A stretch of DNA of 64,000 nucleotides from NCBI GenBank assembly GCA_964604155.1, contig CAZRXY010000117.1:39794-103793 (forward strand). Reading direction: 5' to 3'. Every line of letters begins with the position of its first letter. Within the stretch, counting starts at the first letter, position 1. Positions 7,557-17,005 of this stretch are shown piece by piece. This stretch comes from Stygibacter sp964604155. Its GTDB lineage: Bacteria; Cloacimonadota; Cloacimonadia; Cloacimonadales; TCS61. The notes beneath the pieces are model-generated. The model was not told the origin of the DNA, ran no database searches, and saw only the letters and a program-made list of their open reading frames with translations. A program made the position numbers and the translations under genes.

Positions 7557-8933
7557 CTACCTTGGGGGCTTGTGTCTGGAATTTGGAAGTGAGATATTCA
7601 AGTTTTTAATTTTTCTATAGAGAGTAGTTTTATGGATTCCCAGTTCACGGGCTGCGGCATTGCGGTTAAAGTCATTTTTGGTCAGGGAAGCAATGATCAA
7701 TTGCTTTTCGTTAATCTGGTTAAGAGCTTTAATTGAATCAATATTTTGATCAGTGTTGTGGCAGTCGAATTGTTCCGGCAGGTGAGAGATATCTATCTCG
7801 TCGGTCCTGCAAAGGACAAAGGCACGTTCTACAACGTTTTCTAGTTCTCTGATATTTCCCTGCCAGTTATGAGCCATAAGGGCATTCATAGCAGAGGGTG
7901 TTACAGAAGCTATATTTTTATTCTGAAGTTTATTGAAGCGAGAGATAAAGTGTTCTACGAGTAGTGGGATATCTTCTTTTCTTTCTCGCAGAGGTGGCAA
8001 TTTGATATTAATGACGTTTATTCTATAGAAGAGGTCTTGTCTGAACAGATTATTTTTCACGAGTTCTAAGAGGTCTTTATTAGTAGCGGTAATAAAACGG
8101 GCAGAGGTAAATTCTGATTTAACGCTGCCAAGTGGTTGGAAGGAACGGTCATTCATGACTCTGAGCAATTTAGCCTGTAAAGCAGGAGAGATATCGCCGA
8201 TTTCATCGAGGAAGAGAGTACCTTTATCAGCCAGAGTGAATCTGCCGGGTTTATCTTGATCAGCGCCTGTAAAGGCACCTTTTTTATAGCCGAAGAGTTC
8301 GGATTCCAGGAGAGTATCGGGCAGGGCAGCACAATTAATGCTAATGAAGGGCTCATTTTTTCTGGGGCTCATGTTATGTACAGCTTTGGCGAGCAGTTCT
8401 TTTCCGGTACCTGTTTCACCTTGCAGTAATAAGGTGGAATTGCTGTCAGCGACTACAGGGATAATCTGAAATACTTCTTTCATAGCAGAGCTGCGGGATA
8501 TAAGATCGCCAATACGGTATTTCATACTCAATTCCTGTCTGAGTATCTGGATTTCTCTTAGATCGCGAAAAGTTTCGGCTCCACCGCAGATATTTCCGTT
8601 TTTATCACGCAGAACCGCGGTGGAGACGCTTACGGGGATTTTTTCACCTTTTGCACTAATGATATAGCAGGATTTATTTATAACCGGTTTTTTATCTTCG
8701 AGAGTTTTTCTAAGGGGGCAATGATTTTCACAGAGGCTGGAACGGAATACATCGGAGCAAAAATTACCCAGAGCTTCTGCGCGAGGTATAGCTGTTATCA
8801 TTTCGGCGGCGTGATTGAAGGAAGTGATTTTCCAATTACTATCAACAGTGAAGACGCCATCTGAAATACTTTCCAGAATAGAGCTATAGCTCACTTCCGG
8901 CAGTTTTTTCTGATCGAGAGTATTTTTTGTCAT
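7557..8933 (-). CDS. Sigma-54-dependent transcriptional activator (PAS-AAA+-Fis HTH)
   Basis: 458 residues. An N-terminal PAS domain (~15-130) carries a Cys cluster (C...SSLCENHCPLR), so redox or metal sensing is possible. It is followed by the sigma-54 AAA+ domain (~143-370) with GETGTGKE (Walker A), KKGAFTGA (the sigma-54-contacting loop) and GTLFLDEIGD (Walker B). The Fis-type helix-turn-helix is at the C-terminus (AAARELGIHKTTLYRKI, ~425-445). There is no receiver domain, so it is not a two-component regulator. It is upstream of, and in line with, the RpoN promoter of the ORP-like operon. In Desulfovibrio an equivalent activator controls the orp operons, so it is most likely the cognate regulator. 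Confidence 0.92.
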   Translation of the reverse strand: MTKNTLDQKKLPEVSYSSILESISDGVFTVDSNWKITSFNHAAEMITAIPRAEALGNFCSDVFRSSLCENHCPLRKTLEDKKPVINKSCYIISAKGEKIPVSVSTAVLRDKNGNICGGAETFRDLREIQILRQELSMKYRIGDLISRSSAMKEVFQIIPVVADSNSTLLLQGETGTGKELLAKAVHNMSPRKNEPFISINCAALPDTLLESELFGYKKGAFTGADQDKPGRFTLADKGTLFLDEIGDISPALQAKLLRVMNDRSFQPLGSVKSEFTSARFITATNKDLLELVKNNLFRQDLFYRINVINIKLPPLRERKEDIPLLVEHFISRFNKLQNKNIASVTPSAMNALMAHNWQGNIRELENVVERAFVLCRTDEIDISHLPEQFDCHNTDQNIDSIKALNQINEKQLIIASLTKNDFNRNAAARELGIHKTTLYRKIKNLNISLPNSRHKPPR

Positions 8934-8955
8934 AATCTACTCCGTGAGCATAAGA

Positions 8956-8984
8956 AAACAGCCTTTGCGGAGCAAAGGCTGTTT
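8956..8984 (-). terminator. Terminator of the PFOR gene
   Basis: A perfect 13-bp stem (8956-8968 with 8972-8984) with a 3-base loop lies 20 bases after the PFOR stop. It is followed on the minus strand by UCUUA, a weak U-tract. It separates PFOR from the activator gene. Confidence 0.75.
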
Positions 8985-9003
8985 ATAGGGGCACAGCCGA
9001 AAC

Positions 9004-12000
9004 TTATTCTTCGGCAAGTTTTTTGAACTTATTGTATCTTTTGATCACATAGTCCTTAAAGAGAGCAACGTATTTATCTGAGTTTTCCGGGAAAGTGGTT
9101 TTCAGGCTGGAATAGCGTTTTTCGCCTTTCAGGAAATCAGCAACGTCGATTTTTATTTCGGGACTTTCGAATATAAATGGGTTTTTGCCTTCATCTATCC
9201 GTCTGGGATCATAGCGATAGAGCAGCCAATAGCCTGCATCAACGGCTTTTTTCTCTTCTTTCTGGCTCATACTCATATTTATGCCGTGATTAATGCAGGG
9301 TGAATAGGCAATTATGATAGAGGGTCCTTCATATTCTTCAGCTTCTCTAAGAGCTTTCATAAATTGGTTTTTATTAGCGCCCATGGCACAGGAAGCCACA
9401 TAAACGTAGCCATATTCCATGATCATCTTACCAAGTTCTTTTTTGACTGTGGGTTTGCCTGATTCTGCAAATTTTGCCACAGCTCCGAGTGGTGAAGATT
9501 TGGATGCCTGACCACCGGTATTAGAATAAACCTCGGTATCCAGGACGAGAATATTGATATTTCTACCAGAGGCGAGTACGTGGTCGACGCCGCCGTAGCC
9601 GATATCATAAGCCCAGCCATCGCCTCCGAAAGCCCAGATAGATTTATCTACGAGGAAGTTTTTGAGTTCGTAGATTTTCTTCAGGATTGCTTCTGTATCT
9701 GGAGAAGCAGATTTAATTGCTGCCGGCAGTAACTTTTTGATATCAGCAGCATTATCTTTTGCCTGATCATCTACAGATTTCCAATTATCAAGAGACCAGG
9801 TTAGCTTTTCTGACAGTTCACTGGAAGTGCCAAGTTCAAGAACTTGAGATATCTTAGTTTTTAGTTGCTTGCGATTAGCATCTACAGCGAGTCTCATGCC
9901 CATGGCATATTCTGCGTTGTCTTCAAAGAGAGAATTTGCCCAGGCGGGACCAAGGCCATTCTTATTATGACAATAAGGAATAGTTGGGAAAGTGCCGCCA
10001 TAAATTGAAGAACAACCTGTAGCATTTCCAATGAGCATACGATCACCGTATAGCTGAGTGACAAGGCGAACGTAGGGCGTTTCACCGCAGCCTGCACAGG
10101 CACCTGAGAATTCAAAGAGAGGCTGTTTGAACTGGCTGCCTTTAACGGTATATTGGTCTGAGACTTTGGATAGAACATCATTTGGCAGATTATCAAAGAA
10201 TTCCGCATTAATAGTTTCGCCCCTGTCGCGTTCTTCCTGGATAGGCTTCATAACGAGGGCTTGCACGGGGCATTCATTAACGCACACGCTGCAACCCTGG
10301 CAATCTTCGGGATACACCTGGATTTTAAATTTCATGCCTTCGTCTTTGGATTTGGCATCGAGGGTAACAAAATTTTCCGGTGCATCTTTGAGGTTAAGGG
10401 GGTCAATTAGTTTTGCGCGAATGGCAGCATGGGGGCACACGAATGAGCACTGGTTACACTGGATACACTTTTCGGGGATCCACTGCGGCACAAATGGGGC
10501 CACGCCGCGTTTTTCCAATCTGCTGGTAGCAGAAGGGATATAACCATCATACGGCATGTGCGAAACCGGGATTTCGTCACCTTTTTCACGCATGATCTTT
10601 TCAATCACGTTGCGGGTGAATTCATCTGCATCATCAGGCACAAGCTTGTGCATATCCATAGCCTTGCAACCACATTCGGCAGGCAATTCTATTTTTTGAA
10701 TACTTTCTTTGGTTCTATCTACAGCCAGCAGGTTCATCTCAATAACTTTATCCCCTTTTTTGGCAAATGTTTTATGGATGAAGTTCTTGATCATTTTAAT
10801 AGCAGTATCTTCCGGCAGAATACCTGAGATGAGGAAATAGGCAGTTTGCATAACAGAATTGATTTTTGTACCCAGACCAACTTCCTGAGCTATTTTGAGA
10901 GCATTGACATTATAGACCTTAATTTTTTTATCGATGATCTCACGTTGCATATCGGCAGTGAGATTATCAAAAACTTCATCGGCAGACCAGATGGAATTCA
11001 GCAGAAAAACGCCATTTTCCTTGATACCTTCCAGAAGGTCGTACCTGCCGATGTAAGCCTGATTGTGGCAGGCAATAAAATCAGCGGCTACAACTGTATA
11101 TTCGCTTTGAATAGGGGCTTTACCAAATCGCAGGTGTGAACGGGTTACGCCACCGGATTTTTTGGAATCATACTGGAAATAGCCCTGACAATACATATCG
11201 GTGCCGTCGCCAATGATCTTGATGGAGTTTTTATTTGCTCCCACCGTACCGTCGGAACCGAGCCCCCAGAATTTACAGGAAATAGTACCTTCCGGGATAG
11301 TGGGCAGGTTTTCTCCAACCGGAATAGACCTGTGTGAGACATCATCATTAATTCCCACAGTGAAGCCATGGAAGCCATCATTTTCAAGGTGATCATAAAC
11401 GGCTTTCACCATGGCAGGTGTAAATTCTTTTGAAGATAAGCCATATCTTCCACCAATAATAATAAGGTCTTTTCTATCTTTAAGTGCTGCTACGGTATCA
11501 AGGTAGAGGGGTTCTCCCAGAGAGCCCGGCTCTTTTGTGCGGTCAAGGACTACGATTTTCTTCACGGATTCAGGAATAGCTGCTGTGAAATCTTTTACTG
11601 AGAAGGGTCTATAGAGGTGGACAGAAAGGAGACCAAGTTTTTCGCCTTTATTATTAAGATAAGATATAGTTTCCTGAATAGTTTCGCAGCCGCTTCCCAT
11701 AGCGATAATGATTTTATCCGCCTGGGGATCGCCATAATAATTAAAGAGATGATATTCTCGCCCGGTGAGATCGGAGACGGCTTTCATATATTCTTTAACA
11801 ATATTGGGAGTTTCATCATAGAGTAGATTAGTGGTTTCTCTGCCTTGGAAATAGACATCGGGATTCTGAGCTCCCACTTTTACGCGGGGAGCATCCGGAT
11901 TAAGAGCACGGCTGCGAAAATCTTCCACGTATTTCATATCTACCATTTCTTTCATGGTATCATAATCAATTATGTCTATTTTTTGTATTTCATGAGAATT

Positions 12001-12531
12001 GCGAAAGCCATCAAAGAAATTGAGAAAAGGTACCTGGGATTTGAGAGTAGAAAGATGAGAAACAACGCCAAGGTCCATGATTTCCTGCAGCGAAGAAGCA
12101 GCCATCAAAGCAAAGCCGGTATTCCTGGCGGACATTACGTCGGAGTGGTCACCAAAAATAGAAAGACTTTGAGCTGCGAGCGAGCGAGCAGAAACATGAA
12201 AAACCGTGGGCAGCATTTCGCCGGCAATTTTGTGCATGTTTGGCAGCATAAGCAATAAACCCTGCGAAGCCGTGAAAGTGGTAGTGAGAGCACCCGCAGT
12301 TAATGAGCCGTGAATTGCACCGGCAGCTCCAGCTTCAGACTGCATTTCCACAACATCTACCTTTTCACCAAATATATTTTTTCTATTATTGGCAGCCCAG
12401 GTATCAGCGTATTCCCCCATCGTAGAGGACGGGGTGATGGGATATATTGCAGCCACATCACTAAAGGCATAAGCAACATGAGCGGCTGCTTGATTTCCAT
12501 CAACTGTAGCCTTTTTAAATACTTTGGTCAT
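9004..12531 (-). CDS. nifJ: Pyruvate:ferredoxin (flavodoxin) oxidoreductase, single-chain
   Basis: 1175 residues, the usual length of the homodimeric enzyme. It converts pyruvate, CoA and oxidised ferredoxin to acetyl-CoA, CO2 and reduced ferredoxin in the cytoplasm. Domains run in order: the pyrimidine-binding domain with YPITPSSTMGEYAD (~29-42), domain II, then the 2x[4Fe-4S] ferredoxin domain (CIQCNQCSFVCPHAA near 688 and CQGCSVCVNECPV near 742). The TPP domain follows, with CAGCGETPY near 812 (a proximal cluster ligand region) and GGDGWAYDIGYGG near 970. AGGAGG precedes the ATG. It is monocistronic, with its own terminator, and is the central link between pyruvate/amino acid breakdown and ferredoxin. 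Confidence 0.98.
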   Translation of the reverse strand: MTKVFKKATVDGNQAAAHVAYAFSDVAAIYPITPSSTMGEYADTWAANNRKNIFGEKVDVVEMQSEAGAAGAIHGSLTAGALTTTFTASQGLLLMLPNMHKIAGEMLPTVFHVSARSLAAQSLSIFGDHSDVMSARNTGFALMAASSLQEIMDLGVVSHLSTLKSQVPFLNFFDGFRNSHEIQKIDIIDYDTMKEMVDMKYVEDFRSRALNPDAPRVKVGAQNPDVYFQGRETTNLLYDETPNIVKEYMKAVSDLTGREYHLFNYYGDPQADKIIIAMGSGCETIQETISYLNNKGEKLGLLSVHLYRPFSVKDFTAAIPESVKKIVVLDRTKEPGSLGEPLYLDTVAALKDRKDLIIIGGRYGLSSKEFTPAMVKAVYDHLENDGFHGFTVGINDDVSHRSIPVGENLPTIPEGTISCKFWGLGSDGTVGANKNSIKIIGDGTDMYCQGYFQYDSKKSGGVTRSHLRFGKAPIQSEYTVVAADFIACHNQAYIGRYDLLEGIKENGVFLLNSIWSADEVFDNLTADMQREIIDKKIKVYNVNALKIAQEVGLGTKINSVMQTAYFLISGILPEDTAIKMIKNFIHKTFAKKGDKVIEMNLLAVDRTKESIQKIELPAECGCKAMDMHKLVPDDADEFTRNVIEKIMREKGDEIPVSHMPYDGYIPSATSRLEKRGVAPFVPQWIPEKCIQCNQCSFVCPHAAIRAKLIDPLNLKDAPENFVTLDAKSKDEGMKFKIQVYPEDCQGCSVCVNECPVQALVMKPIQEERDRGETINAEFFDNLPNDVLSKVSDQYTVKGSQFKQPLFEFSGACAGCGETPYVRLVTQLYGDRMLIGNATGCSSIYGGTFPTIPYCHNKNGLGPAWANSLFEDNAEYAMGMRLAVDANRKQLKTKISQVLELGTSSELSEKLTWSLDNWKSVDDQAKDNAADIKKLLPAAIKSASPDTEAILKKIYELKNFLVDKSIWAFGGDGWAYDIGYGGVDHVLASGRNINILVLDTEVYSNTGGQASKSSPLGAVAKFAESGKPTVKKELGKMIMEYGYVYVASCAMGANKNQFMKALREAEEYEGPSIIIAYSPCINHGINMSMSQKEEKKAVDAGYWLLYRYDPRRIDEGKNPFIFESPEIKIDVADFLKGEKRYSSLKTTFPENSDKYVALFKDYVIKRYNKFKKLAEE

Positions 12532-12668
12532 ACAACCTCCTAAAAGAAATTATTTTATGTCAATTTTGATAATTTTAAGTTTCCGTCAACCTGAAAAGTT
12601 AGAAGTTGAGAAAAAAAAGATAAATCTTAGAATTCGGAAATTTTTTAAGCCAATTCGTCTATAAAACA

Positions 12669-13628
12669 TTATTGATTTATGATGTCTTCCAGTCTGGGTG
12701 TAAAAAATTTAAAATATTGCTGATCGCTGTCATCATTTTCCCAGATCAATTTTTTTATATTATTTATTTCTGTATCGATAAGCACTTTTTCGAGTTCGGA
12801 AGCATGAGGTAAATAGTTTTCCAGAACGAACCAGGCTAGCATAAAATAGCCTTCATGAACCAGAAGCTGGGCAAGATTGGATACGATATCATACATATAG
12901 CTAAAATCGGGAAAGTATAGATAGAGTTTTAGCAGCGGGATCAAAGCTTTTGCCAAAAGGTCTTGAGCCTGATATCCAATGAACTGAATCACCAAAGCCT
13001 GCGGCATTTTAAGGCTGTCCTGCAGGGCTTCCGCTTTACCGGCAAAAGAAACAGCTTCAGAATATTTTTTCTGAAATATCTGATTAGTGGCAATTTTGAG
13101 ATATAATTGATGATCCTGAATAGCAAAATCACCTTCGAGCAGACTTATATAGATATCGTTAGCTTCGGCAAAGAGAAAATTATCTTCATAGAGTTCTGCC
13201 AGAAGGATAATCATCTTGAAATAAAGGGTATTATCCTTAATATTAGATACAACTTCTACAACGATATCAATAGCGGTTCGGGGCTGGAGTTTTGGGACGA
13301 TTTGTGCTAATTTATTAGCAGAGGCATAAAGCAGGCTGTCATTTTTTGAGACGGCAAAGACTTTGGCATAGCCCTGAGCAGCCGCCGGCAGATCATTCTG
13401 GAAATAATAGAGCGAAGCAGAGAGCCAGGCGACAGAATCTGCTTTATTTTCACTGAATTGTTGTGTTTCGATCACGTTTTTTGCTAATTCCAGTTCATTA
13501 TGCCCCAGATAGTGCTTAAGCAGTTCAAAGGCATAGTCATCGGGAGTATTTTCTGATTGGGCGACAAGAGGAGCTATAAGCAGGCAGGCAAAAAATAAGA
13601 AGAATATCAATTTATTTTCTGGCATCAT
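12669..13628 (-). CDS. Secreted TPR-like repeat protein
   Basis: 319-320 residues starting at one of two adjacent ATGs (13628 or 13625) within the last bases of the upstream activase gene. A signal peptide follows (KLIFFLFFACLLIAPLVAQS). The rest is alpha-helical with TPR-like spacing of small and aromatic residues (for example AWLSASLYYFQNDLPAAAQGYAK and ANDIYISLLEGD), so a periplasmic protein-protein interaction role is likely. No catalytic motif. The overlap with the activase implies co-transcription, though the functional link is unclear. Confidence 0.65.
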   Translation of the reverse strand: MMPENKLIFFLFFACLLIAPLVAQSENTPDDYAFELLKHYLGHNELELAKNVIETQQFSENKADSVAWLSASLYYFQNDLPAAAQGYAKVFAVSKNDSLLYASANKLAQIVPKLQPRTAIDIVVEVVSNIKDNTLYFKMIILLAELYEDNFLFAEANDIYISLLEGDFAIQDHQLYLKIATNQIFQKKYSEAVSFAGKAEALQDSLKMPQALVIQFIGYQAQDLLAKALIPLLKLYLYFPDFSYMYDIVSNLAQLLVHEGYFMLAWFVLENYLPHASELEKVLIDTEINNIKKLIWENDDSDQQYFKFFTPRLEDIINQ

Positions 13629-14394
13629 GATGTTCTGCGGCAAAAATTGCGGCACCGAGAGCACCGGTTATAAAGGGATTTGAGGGGACTTTTACGGGGA
13701 CGCCGCATTCATTTTGCAAACAATTTACCATAGCACAATTGAGTGCTACGCCTCCGGTGAATACGATACTCGATTTTTTGGGGAAAGTGGCTATCATACC
13801 GGCAATGCGTGCAGCAATGGAGCGATGGACAGAATCGGCAATATCGGAGGCACTATTACCCTGGGCAATTAAACCGATCATTTCGGATTCTGCAAATACT
13901 ACGCAGGTACTGCTGATATTGAGTTTTTTTATCACTTTCATAGCCAGATTTCCTAATTCTGCAATATCTACCTCCAGGATATCGGCAGCTTTTTCAAGGA
14001 ACCTTCCAGTTCCAGCGGCACATCTGTCATTCATCACAAAATCCAGCACTTTGCCACCGGAGCCAATACAAATACCTTTAGAATCTTGACCTCCGATATC
14101 AATTATAATTTCTGCCTGCGGGAAAAAATAATTCACGCCTTTGGCATGACAACTAATTTCTGAGATTATTTTTCGGTTATCGCCAATCAGGTTTCTGCCA
14201 TAGCCGGTAACGACTACCGGGATATGATTGATATTTATTACATTACACTGATTAAGGGCATTTCTAAGGAGAATATCAGCGGTTTTCAGGGGTGTTATAC
14301 CCGTATTGATAACTTGAGAATAGATAATTTTATTATCCTCAAAAAGGACAATTTTGGAAGTTTTAGAGCCCGAATCAAGACCGCACGAAATCAC
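13612..14394 (-). CDS. CoA-substrate-specific enzyme activase (HgdC/BadF/BcrA family ATPase)
   Basis: 260 residues of the ASKHA-fold, Fe-S-containing ATPase that passes electrons to 2-hydroxyacyl-CoA dehydratases or benzoyl-CoA-type reductases. The phosphate-1 loop (GLDSGSKTSKIVLF, ~5-18), the IDIGGQDSKGI motif and the two cluster Cys (ISSTCVVFAE and NDRCAAGTGRFLE) are all present. The GTG at 14394 is chosen because GGAGGTG sits four bases before it. No dehydratase subunits are encoded in this window, so its partner lies elsewhere. With PFOR it points to amino-acid-fermenting metabolism. Confidence 0.88.
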   Translation of the reverse strand: MISCGLDSGSKTSKIVLFEDNKIIYSQVINTGITPLKTADILLRNALNQCNVININHIPVVVTGYGRNLIGDNRKIISEISCHAKGVNYFFPQAEIIIDIGGQDSKGICIGSGGKVLDFVMNDRCAAGTGRFLEKAADILEVDIAELGNLAMKVIKKLNISSTCVVFAESEMIGLIAQGNSASDIADSVHRSIAARIAGMIATFPKKSSIVFTGGVALNCAMVNCLQNECGVPVKVPSNPFITGALGAAIFAAEHHDARK

Positions 14395-14467
14395 CGGGCA
14401 CCTCCTGCCGGTAACAGTAAAAGTAGAAGTAAAAAATTTAGTTTTAAAGAATCACTTATAAACATAA

Positions 14468-17005
14468 TTACTTAAGTATCTGGATAAAAAAATTATCCTT
14501 ATGTAAGAATTCACGAGCAACAGACTGAACTTCCTCTTTAGAGACTGCCAGAATCCTTTGGCGTCTGGTCAAATAATTTTCCATGCCCAGACCAAGTGCT
14601 ATTTTTCGGCTGATTGAAGCGGCAATGGAGGATACGCTTTCTTCTTCTTGGAGTATTTCACCGATAATGTGATTTTTGATTTTAGTGAGCTCCAGATTTG
14701 AAATGCCTTCTGAGACTATCTGGCTGAAAAGCTGTTTTATCATCTTCAAACCGATAGCAGTATTATCTCTATCTACAACGGCAGCAGTGATATACATTCC
14801 GGTTTGCCTACCGGCAAAATATTCCATTTCCACAGAATAGGCAAGTCCATTTTTTTCACGCAATTCGTTGAACAGGCGGGAATTGGTATCACCACCCAGA
14901 ATCTGGCAGAGAACGTTCATAGCCAAAGCTCTTTTTGTATCTTGAATTCCGGGAGCATAACCGCCAATAATAATTACGCCCTGGCTGGATTGCCTGTCAG
15001 AAATTTTATACCTGTTTATGGCAGGATAAACCTCATTAAAAGTAGGCATTTTGGCAGGATATGATATCTTATCTGCAAAATATTTATTTACCATTTCATC
15101 AACAGAGGAAAAATTAAGATCACCGGCGACAACAAGAGTAAGATTGTCCGGAGTATAAAAGGTCTGATGCCATTTTTTAAGGCGGGACAGCGAGAGATTA
15201 GCAAAATCCTTTCGTTTCCCTTCGCGGTTATAGAGATTGCTTTTGGAGCCAAAAATCTGCTTTCGCCATAACATCATAGCCTGTTGCTGCGGATAATCTT
15301 TGATGCGGTGCATCGAACTGAGAATGGAATTTTTTACATTCTGGAAATGTTCACGGGGAAATTCCGGCTGAAAGATCACATAAGAGAGCATTTCCAGAGC
15401 AAGCGGCAAATCTTCCTGGAAGCATTTGCATTTGATAGTGGTGATATCCATGAGGGGGCTCACACGTATCTGTATGCCATGCATGAGACAGAAATCCAGA
15501 AATTTGTCATAACTATGCAATCTATTGCCATAAAGCAACATAGCTCCTGTGAGGTAATTAGCACCCCGGAATCCTGGAGGTTCATAAAGCTGAGAGACCC
15601 TTATGGTGGCAGCAATACCAATTGTGGGTTTGCCAATTATTTTTTTATAGATTATGCTGGCACCGTTATCGAATTTCCTTTCCAGGTAGTCGACACGCTT
15701 CTGATCAAATCTTATAGTCTCTTTCTTCTGGAATAAAGAATAAATCAGGGAGGAATCAACATTTGCAGAACCTTTGTAGAAAATATTAATATGCTTCTCA
15801 TCGAGCCATTTATCGAGGCATGATCTAATGTCCTGGCGTGAAATCTTTTTTAACCTACCGGGAAAACTATAATAATTTCTATAATCAGAATATATTTCTT
15901 CTGAGCCAAGATTAGAGGCATAAGATTCCATGTACTCCCGGGAAATGCGGAAAGAATTGAGGATTTCTGCCGTATGCTGCATCAATTGAACGGCGCTTAT
16001 ACCTCGGCATCTAAAATCATGCCAGCAATCCCGGAAGCCTTTGATAACCTCCAGGGGAGAAACTCCCTGCTTAGGAAAAAGCAGTAAAATGGTCACCCCG
16101 TCATGAATTCCGCTGATCCCGTTGACTTTAATATTATCTATAAGTTTTTTCTTTTTGAATAATTCATCGTAAAGATATGAATTTTTTTCCATAAAAAAGG
16201 CTTTATAAAGAACAGACAGGGCGATGGAATCAGGGTGATTCTCTGCTAAATCAGGCAAGGCAACCGCAATAACATCAGATTGAGATTTGTGTTTTACAGT
16301 AGTGAATTTGAATTGTTGAGGATGACCGCCAAACTGGGAAGGACGATCTCTTCTCGGCTTATTTTGCCAATCACCAAAAAAGCCGGATATCCACATATCA
16401 AGTTCACTTCTTTGATAATCACCGGCGATTACCAAGAAACTATTGCCTGGAAAGTAGTGGTCCGAAATAAATTTTCTAAGTTCCGCAGCAGTTGCCCTTT
16501 TAAGATTCTGACGATTGCCAATAATGGGATTCTTGTAAGGGTTATCCGTGAGATACAAGCCGGCAACAGTTTCGATAAAACTATCCTCCGGATCATTTTC
16601 GGCTTCCTTAAGCTCTTCAAAGATCACTTTACGCTCAGAGAGAAAATCTTTCTCGGTGAAATTGGCATGGATGATAAGATCGGAAAGCACTTGAAGTGCT
16701 TCTTTTATATATTCGCTGGAAATATCCAGATAGTAGCAAGTGCTGTCATATTCCGTATAGGCATTAATGGAACCTCCCAGAAAAGCAATTCTATCTATAA
16801 TGTTACCTTCGGGATAATCGTGATGGCTTTTAAATACAAGGTGCTCGGAAAAATGTGAGAATCCCGCCTCATCACTGCTTTCCCAGGCTGAGCCCGTGAG
16901 AATATATAATTGGATACTAACTAAGGGATTAGAGTGATCGGGCGCATAAATTACTTTAAGTCCATTCTCTAAAATACTATGTTCTGCTTGTTTAATATTT
17001 TTCAT
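14468..17005 (-). CDS. M16-family zinc metallopeptidase, two-domain
   Basis: 845 residues with two full M16 (pitrilysin/insulinase-like) halves. The N-terminal half is active, with the inverted zinc motif HFSEH (His51-His55) and the downstream Glu in a FEELKEAENDPED context. The C-terminal half (~430-845) keeps the fold (LTLVVAGDLNFSSVDEMVNKYF) and the FNELREKNGLAYSVE motif of the substrate-binding half but has no zinc motif. No signal peptide, so probably cytoplasmic, or possibly periplasmic by another route. Its start overlaps the stop of folE2 (ATGA, 17002-17005). Confidence 0.92.
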   Translation of the reverse strand: MKNIKQAEHSILENGLKVIYAPDHSNPLVSIQLYILTGSAWESSDEAGFSHFSEHLVFKSHHDYPEGNIIDRIAFLGGSINAYTEYDSTCYYLDISSEYIKEALQVLSDLIIHANFTEKDFLSERKVIFEELKEAENDPEDSFIETVAGLYLTDNPYKNPIIGNRQNLKRATAAELRKFISDHYFPGNSFLVIAGDYQRSELDMWISGFFGDWQNKPRRDRPSQFGGHPQQFKFTTVKHKSQSDVIAVALPDLAENHPDSIALSVLYKAFFMEKNSYLYDELFKKKKLIDNIKVNGISGIHDGVTILLLFPKQGVSPLEVIKGFRDCWHDFRCRGISAVQLMQHTAEILNSFRISREYMESYASNLGSEEIYSDYRNYYSFPGRLKKISRQDIRSCLDKWLDEKHINIFYKGSANVDSSLIYSLFQKKETIRFDQKRVDYLERKFDNGASIIYKKIIGKPTIGIAATIRVSQLYEPPGFRGANYLTGAMLLYGNRLHSYDKFLDFCLMHGIQIRVSPLMDITTIKCKCFQEDLPLALEMLSYVIFQPEFPREHFQNVKNSILSSMHRIKDYPQQQAMMLWRKQIFGSKSNLYNREGKRKDFANLSLSRLKKWHQTFYTPDNLTLVVAGDLNFSSVDEMVNKYFADKISYPAKMPTFNEVYPAINRYKISDRQSSQGVIIIGGYAPGIQDTKRALAMNVLCQILGGDTNSRLFNELREKNGLAYSVEMEYFAGRQTGMYITAAVVDRDNTAIGLKMIKQLFSQIVSEGISNLELTKIKNHIIGEILQEEESVSSIAASISRKIALGLGMENYLTRRQRILAVSKEEVQSVAREFLHKDNFFIQILK

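Noticed and set aside
12532..12668. Sigma-54 promoter for PFOR
   Set aside because: No GG-N10-GC spacing on the minus strand in this interval.
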